A DNA stretch of 64,000 bases from Cyclobacterium amurskyense (GCF_001050135.1 NZ_CP012040.1:4977001-5041000); one strand, 5' to 3'. Positions 35,724 through 44,639 are shown, numbered from the stretch's first letter. Program-made: numbers and translations. The notes: generated by a model not told the origin, from the letters alone.

Positions 35724-35853
35724 CCCCAAACCCCTAGGGGTGACATTTTTGTAGCCAAGGGTGACAACCCTTGGATAATGCATGAGGAGTCCATCTGATT
35801 TTGGCGGTATTGTTGCTGTTTTTTTGCAACAATGCTGACAAAATCATTACGTC
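35724..35853. repeat. Multi-hairpin composite repeat, copy P3
   Basis: Three successive palindromes are present: CCCCTAGGGG (35731-35740), the AGCCAAGGGTGACAACCCTTGG hairpin starting at 35753, and the long imperfect hairpin at 35797-35845 whose arms are GATTTTG ... GTATTGTTGC and GCAACAATGC ... CAAAATC. The same order recurs at 48133-48256 and twice at 55353-55690. Confidence 0.75.
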
Positions 35854-36000
35854 ACTCTAATTTTTATGGTATGGGTACAATCAAGATAAGGAATTAGGAA
35901 ATCCATTTGCCTTCTACAGGCTGATTTATAAAAATCATACATATATTTGCAGGTGCATGTCGCTACGACTTGCCTTGATTCATACAAATTCTTTTAATAA

Positions 36001-36567
36001 ATGAGTGCATCCCTAAGTGCCCGACCGGCCAGTTTTTCACGCGTTACCATCACTGAACTTATGATACCCTCTTATGCCAACTTTGGAGGAAAAATTCATG
36101 GAGGCATTTTACTTTCTATGATGGATAAGGTGGCCTATACTGCTGCCACCAAACACAGTGGTGCTTATTGTGTCACGGTTTCTGTAGATACCGTAGATTT
36201 TCTACAGCCAGTAGAAGTAGGGGAGCTGGTTTCTTTGAAAGCCTCAGTAAATCACGTAGGCAATAGTTCAATGATTATTGGGATAAAAGTGATTTCCGAA
36301 AATGTAAAAACAGGGGTAGTAAAACATACCAATACCTGTTACTTTACCATGGTCGCCAAAGGGGAGGACGACAAGCCTACGCCTGTTCCGCCATTATTAT
36401 TGGAAACCCGTACAGATGTAAGGCGATTTGTAGAAGCTATCAAAAGGAAAAAGTACAAAAGTGAATACGGAGCAATTCTTAAGGAGTTAAAACGAACCTG
36501 GGACCAGGAAGCCATTTCTACAATGCTAAAAGGGCAACGCTGTGAAGTTTCATTGGATATTAAATAA
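36001..36567 (+). CDS. Acyl-CoA thioesterase, hotdog fold
   Basis: The 188-residue protein shows the 4HBT/ACOT hotdog pattern: the central-helix signature NFGGKIHGGILLSMMDKVAYTAA with the conserved Asn and Asp-type positions, then the strands VTVSVDTVDFLQPVEVGELV and KHTNTCYFTMVA. Family members hydrolyse acyl-CoA to free acid and CoA in the cytoplasm. A C-terminal basic tail (IKRKKYKSEYG) extends beyond the minimal domain, as in cytosolic long-chain acyl-CoA thioesterases. Upstream, TATATTTG at 35942-35949 matches the -7 motif but lacks a good -33 partner. It converges with the methyltransferase gene, leaving only 2 nt between the two stop codons. Confidence 0.9.
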   Translation: MSASLSARPASFSRVTITELMIPSYANFGGKIHGGILLSMMDKVAYTAATKHSGAYCVTVSVDTVDFLQPVEVGELVSLKASVNHVGNSSMIIGIKVISENVKTGVVKHTNTCYFTMVAKGEDDKPTPVPPLLLETRTDVRRFVEAIKRKKYKSEYGAILKELKRTWDQEAISTMLKGQRCEVSLDIK

Positions 36568-36569
36568 TC

Positions 36570-37280
36570 CTAATCCTCTTTTTCGAAAACAAGAAAATGC
36601 TGGATATTTAAAAATTGGCCATTGGTAGTCAATTTAAATCCATTGGCTTCCAATTCTTTCTTTACCTGCTTAACGGTCATTTTATGCAATGGCTTTATTG
36701 CCACTTTTGGATCCTCGCCACGGTATTCAATAAGCAATAACTTACCCGTTGGGTTTAAGGATTTCTTGATGTTTAATAGCATCTCTTTTGGAAAAGCAAG
36801 CTCATGGTAAACATCCACCATTATTACCAAATCTAAGGTATTTTCAGGTAAGTTTGGACTTTTCTCTGTTCCCAACACGGGGATTACATTGTCTACTTTT
36901 TGTTTTTCCGCTTTATTTTTGATGTAGTTAAGTGCCTCTTTTTGAATGTCTACGGCATATACCTTACCTTTTGGTACCTTATCAGCGATACGAAAAGTAT
37001 AAAAGCCTGAGCCGGCCCCCACATCTGCTACTTTACTGTTCTCACTAATAGGTAGCTTGGAAATGGTCAGTTTAGTGTTTTCTTCTTCCTCACGGCTGTC
37101 TCTTTCCAGCCAGGCTACCCCATGAAAACCCATTACATGAGAAATTTCTCTTCCCATATATACTTTTCCAATTCCATCTCTCGATGGCTCTTTTTGAGAA
37201 TAGTCATTTTCAGTTTGTGCAGTTACTTCTCCGGATAGGCAAAGGAAGAAAAAGGACAAAACAATTAGTAGGTATCTCAT
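36570..37280 (-). CDS. SAM-dependent methyltransferase with an export signal
   Basis: The protein has 236 residues. It opens with a convincing Sec signal peptide (MRYLLIVLSFFFLCLSGEVTAQ). The rest is a class I methyltransferase with motif I VADVGAGSGFYT near residues 85-96, the acidic end of strand 2 VYAVDIQ, and motif IV DLVIMVDVYHEL. Class I enzymes use S-adenosylmethionine, which is cytoplasmic, so an exported copy is puzzling, although similar exported proteins occur in Bacteroidota. The target is unknown. The gene is solitary and ends beside the thioesterase gene. Confidence 0.85.
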   Translation of the reverse strand: MRYLLIVLSFFFLCLSGEVTAQTENDYSQKEPSRDGIGKVYMGREISHVMGFHGVAWLERDSREEEENTKLTISKLPISENSKVADVGAGSGFYTFRIADKVPKGKVYAVDIQKEALNYIKNKAEKQKVDNVIPVLGTEKSPNLPENTLDLVIMVDVYHELAFPKEMLLNIKKSLNPTGKLLLIEYRGEDPKVAIKPLHKMTVKQVKKELEANGFKLTTNGQFLNIQHFLVFEKED

Positions 37281-37373
37281 GCTTTTAACAAGGCTATTGA
37301 CGATTGTTTGTTTAATTTAACCATAAATACGCGAAAGCCACCCATAAATTTGGCAAAAATTAACCTAGTAGTC

Positions 37374-37529
37374 ATGATTCCAAAGGAGAAAGAAAATAAG
37401 GAAAGAGCAAATGGGGGAGTAAAAACTGTAAAGGCATATATTGAAAAAGGGGTAACAGAAGGTTTTGAGAGGAGATTTGATGAAGTAAAATTGTGGTATG
37501 CAATGAAGCATAAAGTGGGACAATGTTAA
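37374..37529 (+). CDS. Doubtful small ORF, 51 codons
   Basis: The frame from ATG 37374 to TAA 37529 encodes a highly charged peptide (MIPKEKENKERANGGVKTVK, then FERRFDEVKLWYAMKHKVGQ). There is no clear ribosome binding site and no recognised family. It could be a small basic protein or a chance frame. The surrounding 37281-37686 spacer shows nothing else. Confidence 0.22.
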   Translation: MIPKEKENKERANGGVKTVKAYIEKGVTEGFERRFDEVKLWYAMKHKVGQC

Positions 37530-37686
37530 ACAAGGTGGATGTGAGGCGAAAAAGCCCTTTTGGGTGTTATTTATTGTTAAATCTATCCATAATTACCTCC
37601 TTTAAAGAAGTTTATAGAAGGGTATCCAAACTTAATGTTTAATTTAACGTTTGATAAAGTTAAAATAGCATCTATCAATTATAGCC

Positions 37687-38067
37687 ATGAATAAAATTGT
37701 ACTCATTTTAGGATTAGTATTTTCTTCGTCATTTGTATTTGGTCAGGCATTGATTATACCACGTTCAATCCCAGATAAAATGGATATACCTAATAATCTG
37801 CACGATAACACCATTGACTTTGAGTCATCCCTTGGCCATATAGTTTCACCACTTGAATCAAATATTAGTGATAATAATGATAATGTTAGTGACGAAAATG
37901 GTAATACATTAGGGGAAGATTCAAATATGGCCATTATAGACCTTTCAAAGGATTTTTCTTCCAAAATGCCTGTCAAAGAATTTTCTAAAGATTTTCCCTC
38001 AAGAATGCCTATGTTAGGTAATAAACCAATAAAATCCGGGATTCAATTGGAGGGTATAAAGAAATAA
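37687..38067 (+). CDS. Small secreted protein, 126 aa
   Basis: The family was not recognised. A signal peptide (MNKIVLILGLVFSSSFVFGQ) is followed by a low-complexity mature part with an Asn/Asp-rich stretch (SNISDNNDNVSDENGNT) and a duplicated phrase, SKDFSSKMP then SKDFPSRMP (about residues 85-105). No globular domain is evident. The product is probably a secreted or periplasmic peptide-like protein. The gene is solitary. Confidence 0.6.
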   Translation: MNKIVLILGLVFSSSFVFGQALIIPRSIPDKMDIPNNLHDNTIDFESSLGHIVSPLESNISDNNDNVSDENGNTLGEDSNMAIIDLSKDFSSKMPVKEFSKDFPSRMPMLGNKPIKSGIQLEGIKK

Positions 38068-38300
38068 AATATATAATGTGGTCAAAGTATCAATACCTCT
38101 AAGGTAAAAGCGCATTGATTTATTTTAGCTGCAGATAGGAGTTTACCTTTTTATCACAAAAAGGCTTCACGCTTGTTTGATCAAACCCGTAAATTTATTG
38201 GGGAATTGGGTAATCACTAGGCAAACTATTGAATATTTGGTTTTAAAAAGGTAGGGAAATAATACAAAAATTCTTACTTTTATTACTAACCCAATCAATC

Positions 38301-38747
38301 ATGAACCTATCCAGAATTTTTGTTTTACTTGTATTGATCTTTTCAGGAACTACTTTTTCTCTTAAAGCGCAAAGCTTTGAAGATGGAAAAGCCATTATTG
38401 ATCTTGTTGCAAGCTATGCGCAAGCTAGGGAAAGTATCGATACGGTTATGCTCAAATACATTATTACTGAAGATATGGATCAATTGGTGTCCAATGGAGA
38501 ATGGAGACATGGTAAAGAAGCAGCAGTAAAGGGAATGGCTGCAAGTTCTGGCTCCAATCCTGGAGATAGGGTATTGAAAGTGGAAAGGGTACGTTATATG
38601 AAAGAGGATGTGGCCTTGGCTGATGCCCGATATACCATTAAAAATCAGGATGGAACGGAGCGGAAAATGTGGAGCACTTTTGTGACTGTAAAGAAAGGAA
38701 AGCAATGGAAAATTGCAGCCATTCGAAACATGAAACCCGCAGAATGA
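38301..38747 (+). CDS. Secreted SnoaL/DUF4440-like protein
   Basis: The 148-residue protein has a signal peptide (ending SLKAQ). The mature ~120 residues follow the NTF2-like cone pattern of DUF4440/SnoaL-like proteins: a leading helix (IIDLVASYAQARESIDTVML), then TEDMDQLVSNGEWRHGKEAA and a closing sheet (YTIKNQDGTERKMWSTFVTV, WKIAAIRNMKP). Such domains are small ligand-binding or enzyme scaffolds; the role here is unknown and the location is extracytoplasmic. It ends before a bidirectional terminator shared with the aldolase gene. Confidence 0.8.
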   Translation: MNLSRIFVLLVLIFSGTTFSLKAQSFEDGKAIIDLVASYAQARESIDTVMLKYIITEDMDQLVSNGEWRHGKEAAVKGMAASSGSNPGDRVLKVERVRYMKEDVALADARYTIKNQDGTERKMWSTFVTVKKGKQWKIAAIRNMKPAE

Positions 38748-38810
38748 TTAGGAGATTTTTCCCAATAATTGATATTTATAGTATTTTTATAAAAAGAATA
38801 AACATTAAAA

Positions 38811-38836
38811 AAAGCGGCCAATTTCTTAGCCGCTTT
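38811..38836. terminator. Bidirectional intrinsic terminator
   Basis: An 8-bp stem AAAGCGGC (38811-38818) with GCCGCTTT (38829-38836) has a 10-nt loop. A run of A lies to the left and T to the right. It lies between the convergent SnoaL-like and aldolase genes. Confidence 0.8.
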
Positions 38837-38842
38837 TATCAT

Positions 38843-39505
38843 TTATCCTTTTACTTCATTCACTAATTCAATGGCTTGTCCTGCCATTTCCTGAATTTTA
38901 CTGTAATTTTTCTCTTGAAGCAATTGCTTGCTAACCAATTTACTACCCATTCCAACTGCACTTACTCCAGCTTTGAACCAAGCCTCAACATTGTCTTTGT
39001 CAAGTGATACACCTCCTGTAGGCATAAAAATCAAATTTGGGAACAAAGATTTGATACCAGCCATAAATTTAGGACCTAAAATATCACCTGGGAACAATTT
39101 GATCATTTTTGCACCTAGATTCTCAGCTCTGATGATCTCAGAAGGAGTCATACATCCAGGAATCCAAAGCATATCGTGCTTGTCAGCAACTTCTACTACT
39201 TCTTCAACAAGTCCTGGGCAAATGATAAAATCAGCTCCAGCCTCAATATAAGTTGTGGCCATTTGCGCATTTTTGATGGTACCAATACCCAACAACAAAT
39301 CTGGCATTTCGCTGTTTCTTAGCGCAACCATTTTAGTAAAGTTGTTCAAAGCTGCTTCACCTCTGTTGGTATATTCTACTAGTCGGATACCAGCTGCGTA
39401 AAGTGCTTTCAATACTTCTAAGCTAACTGTTTCGTCAGCGTCAAAATAAAGAGGAAGGATGGCCTGATCCGTTATTTTTTTAAGTATGGTTTCGTTTTTA
39501 TTCAT
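38843..39505 (-). CDS. eda: KDPG/KHG aldolase
   Basis: The 220-residue protein fits the class I 2-keto-3-deoxy-6-phosphogluconate aldolase family in length and motifs: Glu/Arg of the active site in RLVEYTNRG, PGLVEEV, and the Schiff-base lysine in MIKLFPGD, then MPTGGVS for phosphate binding. It cleaves KDPG to pyruvate and glyceraldehyde 3-phosphate in the cytoplasm. It is the last gene of the kdgK - yhcH - eda operon, 86 nt behind yhcH, with a hairpin in that gap. This set is the common lower pathway for uronates and for 2-keto-3-deoxy sugar acids. Confidence 0.93.
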   Translation of the reverse strand: MNKNETILKKITDQAILPLYFDADETVSLEVLKALYAAGIRLVEYTNRGEAALNNFTKMVALRNSEMPDLLLGIGTIKNAQMATTYIEAGADFIICPGLVEEVVEVADKHDMLWIPGCMTPSEIIRAENLGAKMIKLFPGDILGPKFMAGIKSLFPNLIFMPTGGVSLDKDNVEAWFKAGVSAVGMGSKLVSKQLLQEKNYSKIQEMAGQAIELVNEVKG

Positions 39506-39520
39506 CTTAGTATGATTAAA

Positions 39521-39555
39521 GTAAATTACCCCGGAGAATACCCGGGGTAATTTAC
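39521..39555. promoter_or_regulatory. Strong hairpin inside the kdgK-yhcH-eda operon
   Basis: A perfect 14-bp stem GTAAATTACCCCGG (39521-39534) with its complement (39542-39555) has a 7-nt loop. It is positioned between the yhcH stop and the eda start. No T run follows, so mRNA processing, partial termination or a protein site are all possible. Confidence 0.6.
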
Positions 39556-39591
39556 GTAAGTTATTGAATTAAAGCGTGTTTGGTCTTGTTG

Positions 39592-40044
39592 CTAGATTTT
39601 TACTTTAACAACCATTTTCTTAATACTTCCCTCACCAATCATTGGAGAATGTACATCTTCAGGATAAAGAATAGCAAATTGTCCTGGCTCCATGCCAAAA
39701 TACATTTCTGGTTGGTCAACATAAAAGGACACATCCTTTTCAGGATTATAGGCTCCTTTTACTTCAGTACATTTTTCTCTAGGTTTCCATCCAATGCTCT
39801 CTTTACCTTTGATTAAAACCTGAATGTCGATGTGCTTGTCATGACATTCAAATTTCTCATTGGCCTCAGCTTGGGTTTTAGCTCCTTTTTCAAAAACAGC
39901 AGCAATTAATTTATCCCCATCGATTTCATATTTGCCTTCTTCCATATCCCCTAAATTGTTGGACTGGATAAAAGCAAATGCTTTTTCGAATAATGGATGC
40001 ACACTATTGTATCTAGCGGCATTGGATAATGTATCAAGTATCAT
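39592..40044 (-). CDS. YhcH/YjgK/YiaL family cupin-like protein
   Basis: The 150-residue protein matches the YhcH/YjgK/YiaL (DUF386) family in full length: FECHDKHIDIQVLIKG with histidines and acids that bind a metal in known structures, then QFAILYPEDVHSPMI. Members are small beta-sandwich proteins found in sugar-acid and sialic acid operons, thought to be anomerases or isomerases. Here it lies 20 nt behind the sugar kinase and before the aldolase, consistent with a sugar-acid catabolic operon. Confidence 0.88.
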   Translation of the reverse strand: MILDTLSNAARYNSVHPLFEKAFAFIQSNNLGDMEEGKYEIDGDKLIAAVFEKGAKTQAEANEKFECHDKHIDIQVLIKGKESIGWKPREKCTEVKGAYNPEKDVSFYVDQPEMYFGMEPGQFAILYPEDVHSPMIGEGSIKKMVVKVKI

Positions 40045-40064
40045 GGGTTGTTGTTTAGCAGTTA

Positions 40065-41090
40065 CTATCGTTGAACTCTACCACTAGCATCACCACCCAT
40101 TAGGACTTCAACCTCTGCTAGTGTAGCATGATTCATGTCACCTGGGAAAGTGTGCTTCAAAGCAGAAGCAGCAACAGCAAACTCAGTTGCGTCTTTCAGA
40201 CCCATTTCTTGGATCAAGCCGTAGATTAATCCACTGGCAAAAGAATCTCCACCACCTACACGGTCAACGATTCTTACATCATATTTTTTTGAGTGGTAGA
40301 ATTCGTTTCCATCATATACCAAAGCACTCCAACCATTGTCAGATGCACTGTAGCTTTCTCTTAAAGTAGAAGCGATGTATTTGAATCCAAATTTTTCTTT
40401 CATTTGTTTGAAGACATCTTTATAGCCTTCAAGGTTTAATTCACCTTTAGTAACATCAGTTTCTTTGCTATGAAAACCTAAAGTTGTTTCAGCATCTTCT
40501 TCGTTTCCAATACATACATCCACATATTGACAAAGTCTGGTCATTACTTCTTTTGCTTTTTCCTTGCTCCATAATTTCTTACGGTAGTTCAAGTCAATGC
40601 TGGTAGTAACACCTTTTGCTTTAGCAGCTTTAAGCGCAGCCTCTGTCAAAGCAGCAGCTTTGTCACTTAGAGCAGGTGTGATACCTGTGGTATGGAACCA
40701 AACTGCACCATCAAATATTTTATCAAAGTCAAAATCAGAAATTTCAGCTTCTGAAATGGAAGCATCAGCTCTGTCATATACTACTTGAGAAGCTCTCATA
40801 GAAGCCCCTGTTTCCAAGAAGTAGATACCAAGTCTTTTACCACCTCTGGCAATGTATTGTGTGTCCACACCGTACCTGCGCAAGTGATTGATGGCTGATT
40901 GCCCAATTGGGTTATCGGGAACTTTAGTCACGAAAGTGCCTTCCAGCCCATAATTGCAAAGGGCTCCAGCCACATTCGCTTCACCGCCACCATAGGTTAT
41001 GTCAAAAGTATCAGTTTGTACAAAACGCTTAAAATCTGGGGTAGAAAGGCGAAGCATTACCTCACCTAGAGTAACTACTTTTTTGGACAT
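40065..41090 (-). CDS. kdgK: 2-keto-3-deoxygluconate kinase (PfkB family)
   Basis: The 341-residue protein is a PfkB/ribokinase-family sugar kinase. GEVMLRLSTPDFKRF and GGGEANVAGALCNYG form the substrate lid and N-terminal glycine motif, and RVGGGDSFASGLIYG is the C-terminal catalytic motif with the base Asp. The closest description is 2-keto-3-deoxygluconate kinase, producing KDPG in the cytoplasm from ATP and KDG. It is first in an operon with yhcH and eda, which uses its product. Specificity for KDG is inferred from the operon and family resemblance and cannot be separated by sequence from close sugar kinases. Confidence 0.88.
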   Translation of the reverse strand: MSKKVVTLGEVMLRLSTPDFKRFVQTDTFDITYGGGEANVAGALCNYGLEGTFVTKVPDNPIGQSAINHLRRYGVDTQYIARGGKRLGIYFLETGASMRASQVVYDRADASISEAEISDFDFDKIFDGAVWFHTTGITPALSDKAAALTEAALKAAKAKGVTTSIDLNYRKKLWSKEKAKEVMTRLCQYVDVCIGNEEDAETTLGFHSKETDVTKGELNLEGYKDVFKQMKEKFGFKYIASTLRESYSASDNGWSALVYDGNEFYHSKKYDVRIVDRVGGGDSFASGLIYGLIQEMGLKDATEFAVAASALKHTFPGDMNHATLAEVEVLMGGDASGRVQR

Positions 41091-41443
41091 GATTGTTTTA
41101 TATGTTTAATGATTAATTGAAATTCTATTATAATAAATCTATAAAGGGACATTTAATTCGCAATATCCTTATAAAAGCCCTTTTCAAGACAAGATTACTG
41201 CTTAATTTTCTAAAAACCAAATATATTCATTGCGCCCCAAAGCATCTAATTCGCTATCAATCACATAAATTTATGGCTTATAATGCGGGAAATAGGGGAA
41301 AACTCAATTCCTAAAATGATTTTACTAGAAAAAAGAAACAGCTCTGCAAACTCCTGTTTCAATCGTTTTAAAAAAAGCTGAATTATGTTGAATTGAATAG
41401 GTTAAACTGAAGCAAAATCATATTGCTGTTTAGACCTCCAATA
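41091..41443. other. Intergenic spacer, nothing recognised
   Basis: This A/T-rich spacer lies between the kdgK operon start and the polysaccharide deacetylase end. CAAATATA at 41218-41225 (TATATTTG on the minus strand) resembles a -7 element for kdgK but has no suitable -33. No gene is seen. Confidence 0.5.
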
Positions 41444-42274
41444 TTAATTTCTCAAGGCTTGTTCAAGATCTATTTTCAGTTGATTTTTGGCCTCTCGAAA
41501 ATCGATGTATCCGGCCAATTGTTCAAATGACATTACCTGATAGTTATTCTCAGTAAGGAAGTCCAAATACCTCAAAAACATTTCAGGTGGGGTATTTACC
41601 CAAGGATGCTCCAGATCAGGTACCCCATGAATAGTCAACACAACAATTTGCCCATCTTTTGCCTGGTTAAGGGCTTCCATAATTTCCGACTCATTATTTG
41701 GATCTGTGGCCCAACTTGGAATAAGATAAGGGTGATCTTTCAATGGGTCGTAAGCTCTTTTTCCTCCCGCTCGAGCCAATAAGTAATTTTTCTTACTTAG
41801 TGCTTGCAGGACCGTTTCACTCATAGAGTAGCCAGGATAAGCGAAGCTAATAGGCGCTTTTATCCCTAGGGAATCACATTTATCTTCTATATAGCTTATT
41901 TCTTGTAGGATTTCTTTCTCTGACAATTTCCCCACAGGAGCATGGTTGTGGGTATGGTTGGCCACTTCAAAACCCATTCTGTCTAACTGTTGCATTTGAC
42001 GCCAATTCATGTACTTGGTACTGTCGGCAAAGTTAGGAGGGAATTCACATACGAAAAAGGTAGCTCCAAATCCTCTATCCTGTAGCAAGGGGGCTATATT
42101 ACTGTAATGACTGGCCACACCATCGTCAAAAGATAAAATAACTGTTTTGTCCGGGATCGGTTTTTTAATTATTTGAGCGAAACCTGGTAATGACAACATA
42201 AGTAAAAGCATCAATAAGCTAGTCCGGAAACAAGGGATTGCATTTGCAGTGAAAATTGACTTAAACTGCCTCAT
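41444..42274 (-). CDS. Exported polysaccharide deacetylase (NodB domain)
   Basis: The 276-residue protein has a signal peptide (to about residue 33, LPGFAQ). The NodB homology domain has the catalytic and metal motifs LSFDDGVASHYS (Asp pair) and NHTHNHAPVG (His pair), then FAYPGYS and LTIHGVPD near the end. Such CE4 enzymes remove N- or O-acetyl groups from polysaccharide chains in a metal-dependent way. It acts in the periplasm or at the surface. It begins 3 nt after the DUF1456 gene stop, so the two are co-transcribed. Confidence 0.9.
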   Translation of the reverse strand: MRQFKSIFTANAIPCFRTSLLMLLLMLSLPGFAQIIKKPIPDKTVILSFDDGVASHYSNIAPLLQDRGFGATFFVCEFPPNFADSTKYMNWRQMQQLDRMGFEVANHTHNHAPVGKLSEKEILQEISYIEDKCDSLGIKAPISFAYPGYSMSETVLQALSKKNYLLARAGGKRAYDPLKDHPYLIPSWATDPNNESEIMEALNQAKDGQIVVLTIHGVPDLEHPWVNTPPEMFLRYLDFLTENNYQVMSFEQLAGYIDFREAKNQLKIDLEQALRN

Positions 42275-42277
42275 TGA

Positions 42278-42754
42278 TTAATCCTTTTTATTTTGTTGTT
42301 CCCTAAACTTAAGTTGCAGGCCTTGAAGAAAATTACGTAAAACCTGATCTCTGCAAAGTCTATATTGGGCTTGTTCCGGTTTTCTGAAAAAAGCACTAAT
42401 TTCATGCTTACTCATCTCTCTTCCTGCCAAAGCTAAAATCTCCATGATATCCTCATTTTGGAGCTCAAGTGCAATTTTTATCTTTCGTATAATCTGATTG
42501 TTACTCAGTCTGCTTTCAGGAACGGGCTGAGGACCTTCCTTTTTACCTCTTTTGTAAATGATCAAGCCGTTTAAAAATACCGCCAATTTAAAATCATTGA
42601 TGGGTTTTGATTCCGGGTCATCATCTCTTTTAAGCCAGTCGCTTACCTCGGTTCGGGTTACTTCCAATTCTGCGAGACCAAAGATTTTAATCATTTGGTC
42701 ATCACCAAAATCAAAAGTATACCTCAAACTTCTAATTACATCATTGTTTTGCAT
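42278..42754 (-). CDS. DUF1456 family protein (YehS-like)
   Basis: The 158-residue protein has two copies of the ~70-residue DUF1456 repeat. Each begins with NNxxIRxLRxxxxxxxxxMxxIF and ends with a Lys/Asp-rich turn (SDWLKRDDDPE, SAFFRKPEQAQY). It is a small cytoplasmic protein known from many bacteria, without a settled function. It is the upstream gene of a pair with the polysaccharide deacetylase. Confidence 0.88.
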   Translation of the reverse strand: MQNNDVIRSLRYTFDFGDDQMIKIFGLAELEVTRTEVSDWLKRDDDPESKPINDFKLAVFLNGLIIYKRGKKEGPQPVPESRLSNNQIIRKIKIALELQNEDIMEILALAGREMSKHEISAFFRKPEQAQYRLCRDQVLRNFLQGLQLKFREQQNKKD

Positions 42755-42873
42755 AGACCATAAAGGTAAACAATGACATTGAAAAAGGTTAAAAGTTTTA
42801 GGGACTAAAAGCGTTTTTATTTAGAAATCACTGATAAGAAGGATTATTTGCTAGGTTTTTTTAACTTAACCCA

Positions 42874-43668
42874 ATGATAGGAGAAAATTTCACATTGATT
42901 ACTGGGGCCAGTATGGGCATAGGAAGGGCTTTTGCCATGGCTAGTGCTGCAAGAGGGTTTAATCTTATCCTAGTAGCTTTACCTGATGGGCAATTAGCCG
43001 AGGTCCAAACTGAAATCTTATCCAAGTGGAAAGTGAAAGTACTCACTTTCACCGTAGACCTTACACAGGAAGATGCTGTTAAAGCATTATTTGATTTTTG
43101 CATAGAAAAGCAACTTTCAATTGATGGATTGATTAACAATGCTGGTATAGGGACAGGAGGGAGGTTTGAAAATATAAGCTTGGAAAAACAGCTTCAAATC
43201 ATTGATTTGAACAATAAGGTACTGATTAGGATGTGTCATTATTTTCTACCCTTACTCAAGCTAGAAGAGAAGGCCTATATTTTGAATATGAGCAGCATGG
43301 AAGCCAACTTACCTCTGCCTTATAAAGCCGTTTATACCGGCTCAAAAAACTTTGTATTTGCTTTTAGTCTCGCCTTGAGGGAGGAACTTAAAAGTGGGCC
43401 AGTTACTGTGTCAGTAGTTTGCCCTGGACCTGTTGTTACCAATGCAGAAGGTCTGCAACGCATGAAAGCCCATGGTAGTAGGGCGAAATTGGTAGTTTTG
43501 ATGCCTGATGAAGTGGCTGAGATAGGTTTAAAAGGCTTACTGAAGGGCAAAACCATAATCATTCCAGGCAAAATCAATTGGGTATTGGTCAAGCTGTCTC
43601 GCCTTTTTCCAACCACCACCAAGATGCGGTTATTGGAACGTTTGTTTCGAGTATACAGTACACATTAA
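42874..43668 (+). CDS. Short-chain dehydrogenase/reductase, 264 aa
   Basis: A classical SDR: cofactor motif TGASMGIGRA (residues ~10-19), NNAG near 88-91, catalytic Ser in NMSSMEAN and the Tyr/Lys pair in YTGSKNF, then PGPVVT. It oxidises or reduces a small alcohol or ketone with NAD(P). The C-terminal segment (LVKLSRLFPTTTKMRLLERL) resembles membrane-associated SDRs of lipid or retinoid type. It overlaps the opposite-strand SDR gene by 4 bp at their stop codons. Substrate unknown. Confidence 0.87.
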   Translation: MIGENFTLITGASMGIGRAFAMASAARGFNLILVALPDGQLAEVQTEILSKWKVKVLTFTVDLTQEDAVKALFDFCIEKQLSIDGLINNAGIGTGGRFENISLEKQLQIIDLNNKVLIRMCHYFLPLLKLEEKAYILNMSSMEANLPLPYKAVYTGSKNFVFAFSLALREELKSGPVTVSVVCPGPVVTNAEGLQRMKAHGSRAKLVVLMPDEVAEIGLKGLLKGKTIIIPGKINWVLVKLSRLFPTTTKMRLLERLFRVYSTH

Positions 43669-44528
43669 GTTATGTTCTCAAAATAATCGTTTATCCCACA
43701 TTGCTTACAACTCAATGCCCAAAGCCTATCAGCATCAGGAATAGAAGCTGCTTTATTTGAAGTGGCTTTTGGTTTGCAATTGTCCCAGTATTTCCCAGAA
43801 TCGCCTTTAACCGAATCTTCGGAGGCTAAAAAGATAGAGGTCGCTGCACCTTGGGCAGGAGTTTTACCAGTCAGTCTTCTCAATTTCCACATTAGCCCAT
43901 GAAAAGAAAAGGTATGTTTCAAGCCAATGTCTGTTTTCACTAAGCCAGGTTGTACGGCATAAATGACTAATTTTTTTAAGGGTTTAATTCGATCAAAAGC
44001 CTTTGTAAACAATACATTGGCTAATTTTGATTGGGCATAAGCCCTCAGTCCATGGTAGTTGTTTGTTAAGTTGACATCCTCAAAATGAATTTTGCCGTGA
44101 AAATGCGAATCAGAGCTGACAGTAATAATCCTTGGTTCTTCTGCTTTTACGAGTAAGGGTAACAAAAGCTGTGTCAATAAAAATGGGGCAAGATGATTGA
44201 TGGCCCATTGGCGTTCTATTCCATCTTCTGTCAACACCATGTCCGAATACCAAATGCCAGCATTGTTGATCAAGACATCCAATATTGGATATTTGCTAAT
44301 AATATTCATAGCCAAAGTTCTTACTTCTGCCTGAGAACTTAAATCTGCAGTAGCATAATCCATACTGGCATCTGCCTGATTCTCCAGGATTCTATCCATG
44401 GCAGATATTGCTTTTTCCTTTGTTCTACAGACAAGAATCACTTTAAAACCTTTTGCACAAAGTGCTTTAGCTGTTTCAAATCCTATGCCTGCATTGGCAC
44501 CTGTGACTAAGCAAATTTTATTTTTCAT
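43665..44528 (-). CDS. Retinol dehydrogenase-like SDR, 287 aa
   Basis: The protein has TGANAGIGFETA near residues 9-20, NNAGIWYSD, the catalytic Ser in TVSSDSHFHG and the YAQSKLANVLF Tyr/Lys motif. This combination (extended AxxxG, SKLANVLF) is the retinol dehydrogenase / protochlorophyllide-reductase-like branch of SDRs. It acts on a hydrophobic alcohol or aldehyde with NAD(P)H. The 3' end overlaps by 4 bp the convergent SDR gene. The true substrate is unknown. Confidence 0.87.
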   Translation of the reverse strand: MKNKICLVTGANAGIGFETAKALCAKGFKVILVCRTKEKAISAMDRILENQADASMDYATADLSSQAEVRTLAMNIISKYPILDVLINNAGIWYSDMVLTEDGIERQWAINHLAPFLLTQLLLPLLVKAEEPRIITVSSDSHFHGKIHFEDVNLTNNYHGLRAYAQSKLANVLFTKAFDRIKPLKKLVIYAVQPGLVKTDIGLKHTFSFHGLMWKLRRLTGKTPAQGAATSIFLASEDSVKGDSGKYWDNCKPKATSNKAASIPDADRLWALSCKQCGINDYFENIT

Positions 44529-44639
44529 TTTGTCTTTTGTTGGACTAAAAGTGAATTTTGGGGTAGAATTAATTTTTACTATTCAATATTTATCAATTTG
44601 ATAATGAGGTAAATATGATTCGTTAAATAAAGTTTAACT

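Noticed and set aside
38343..38842. Minus-strand frames opposite the SnoaL-like gene
   Set aside because: They overlap a gene with a signal peptide, a recognisable fold pattern and a terminator; no independent support.
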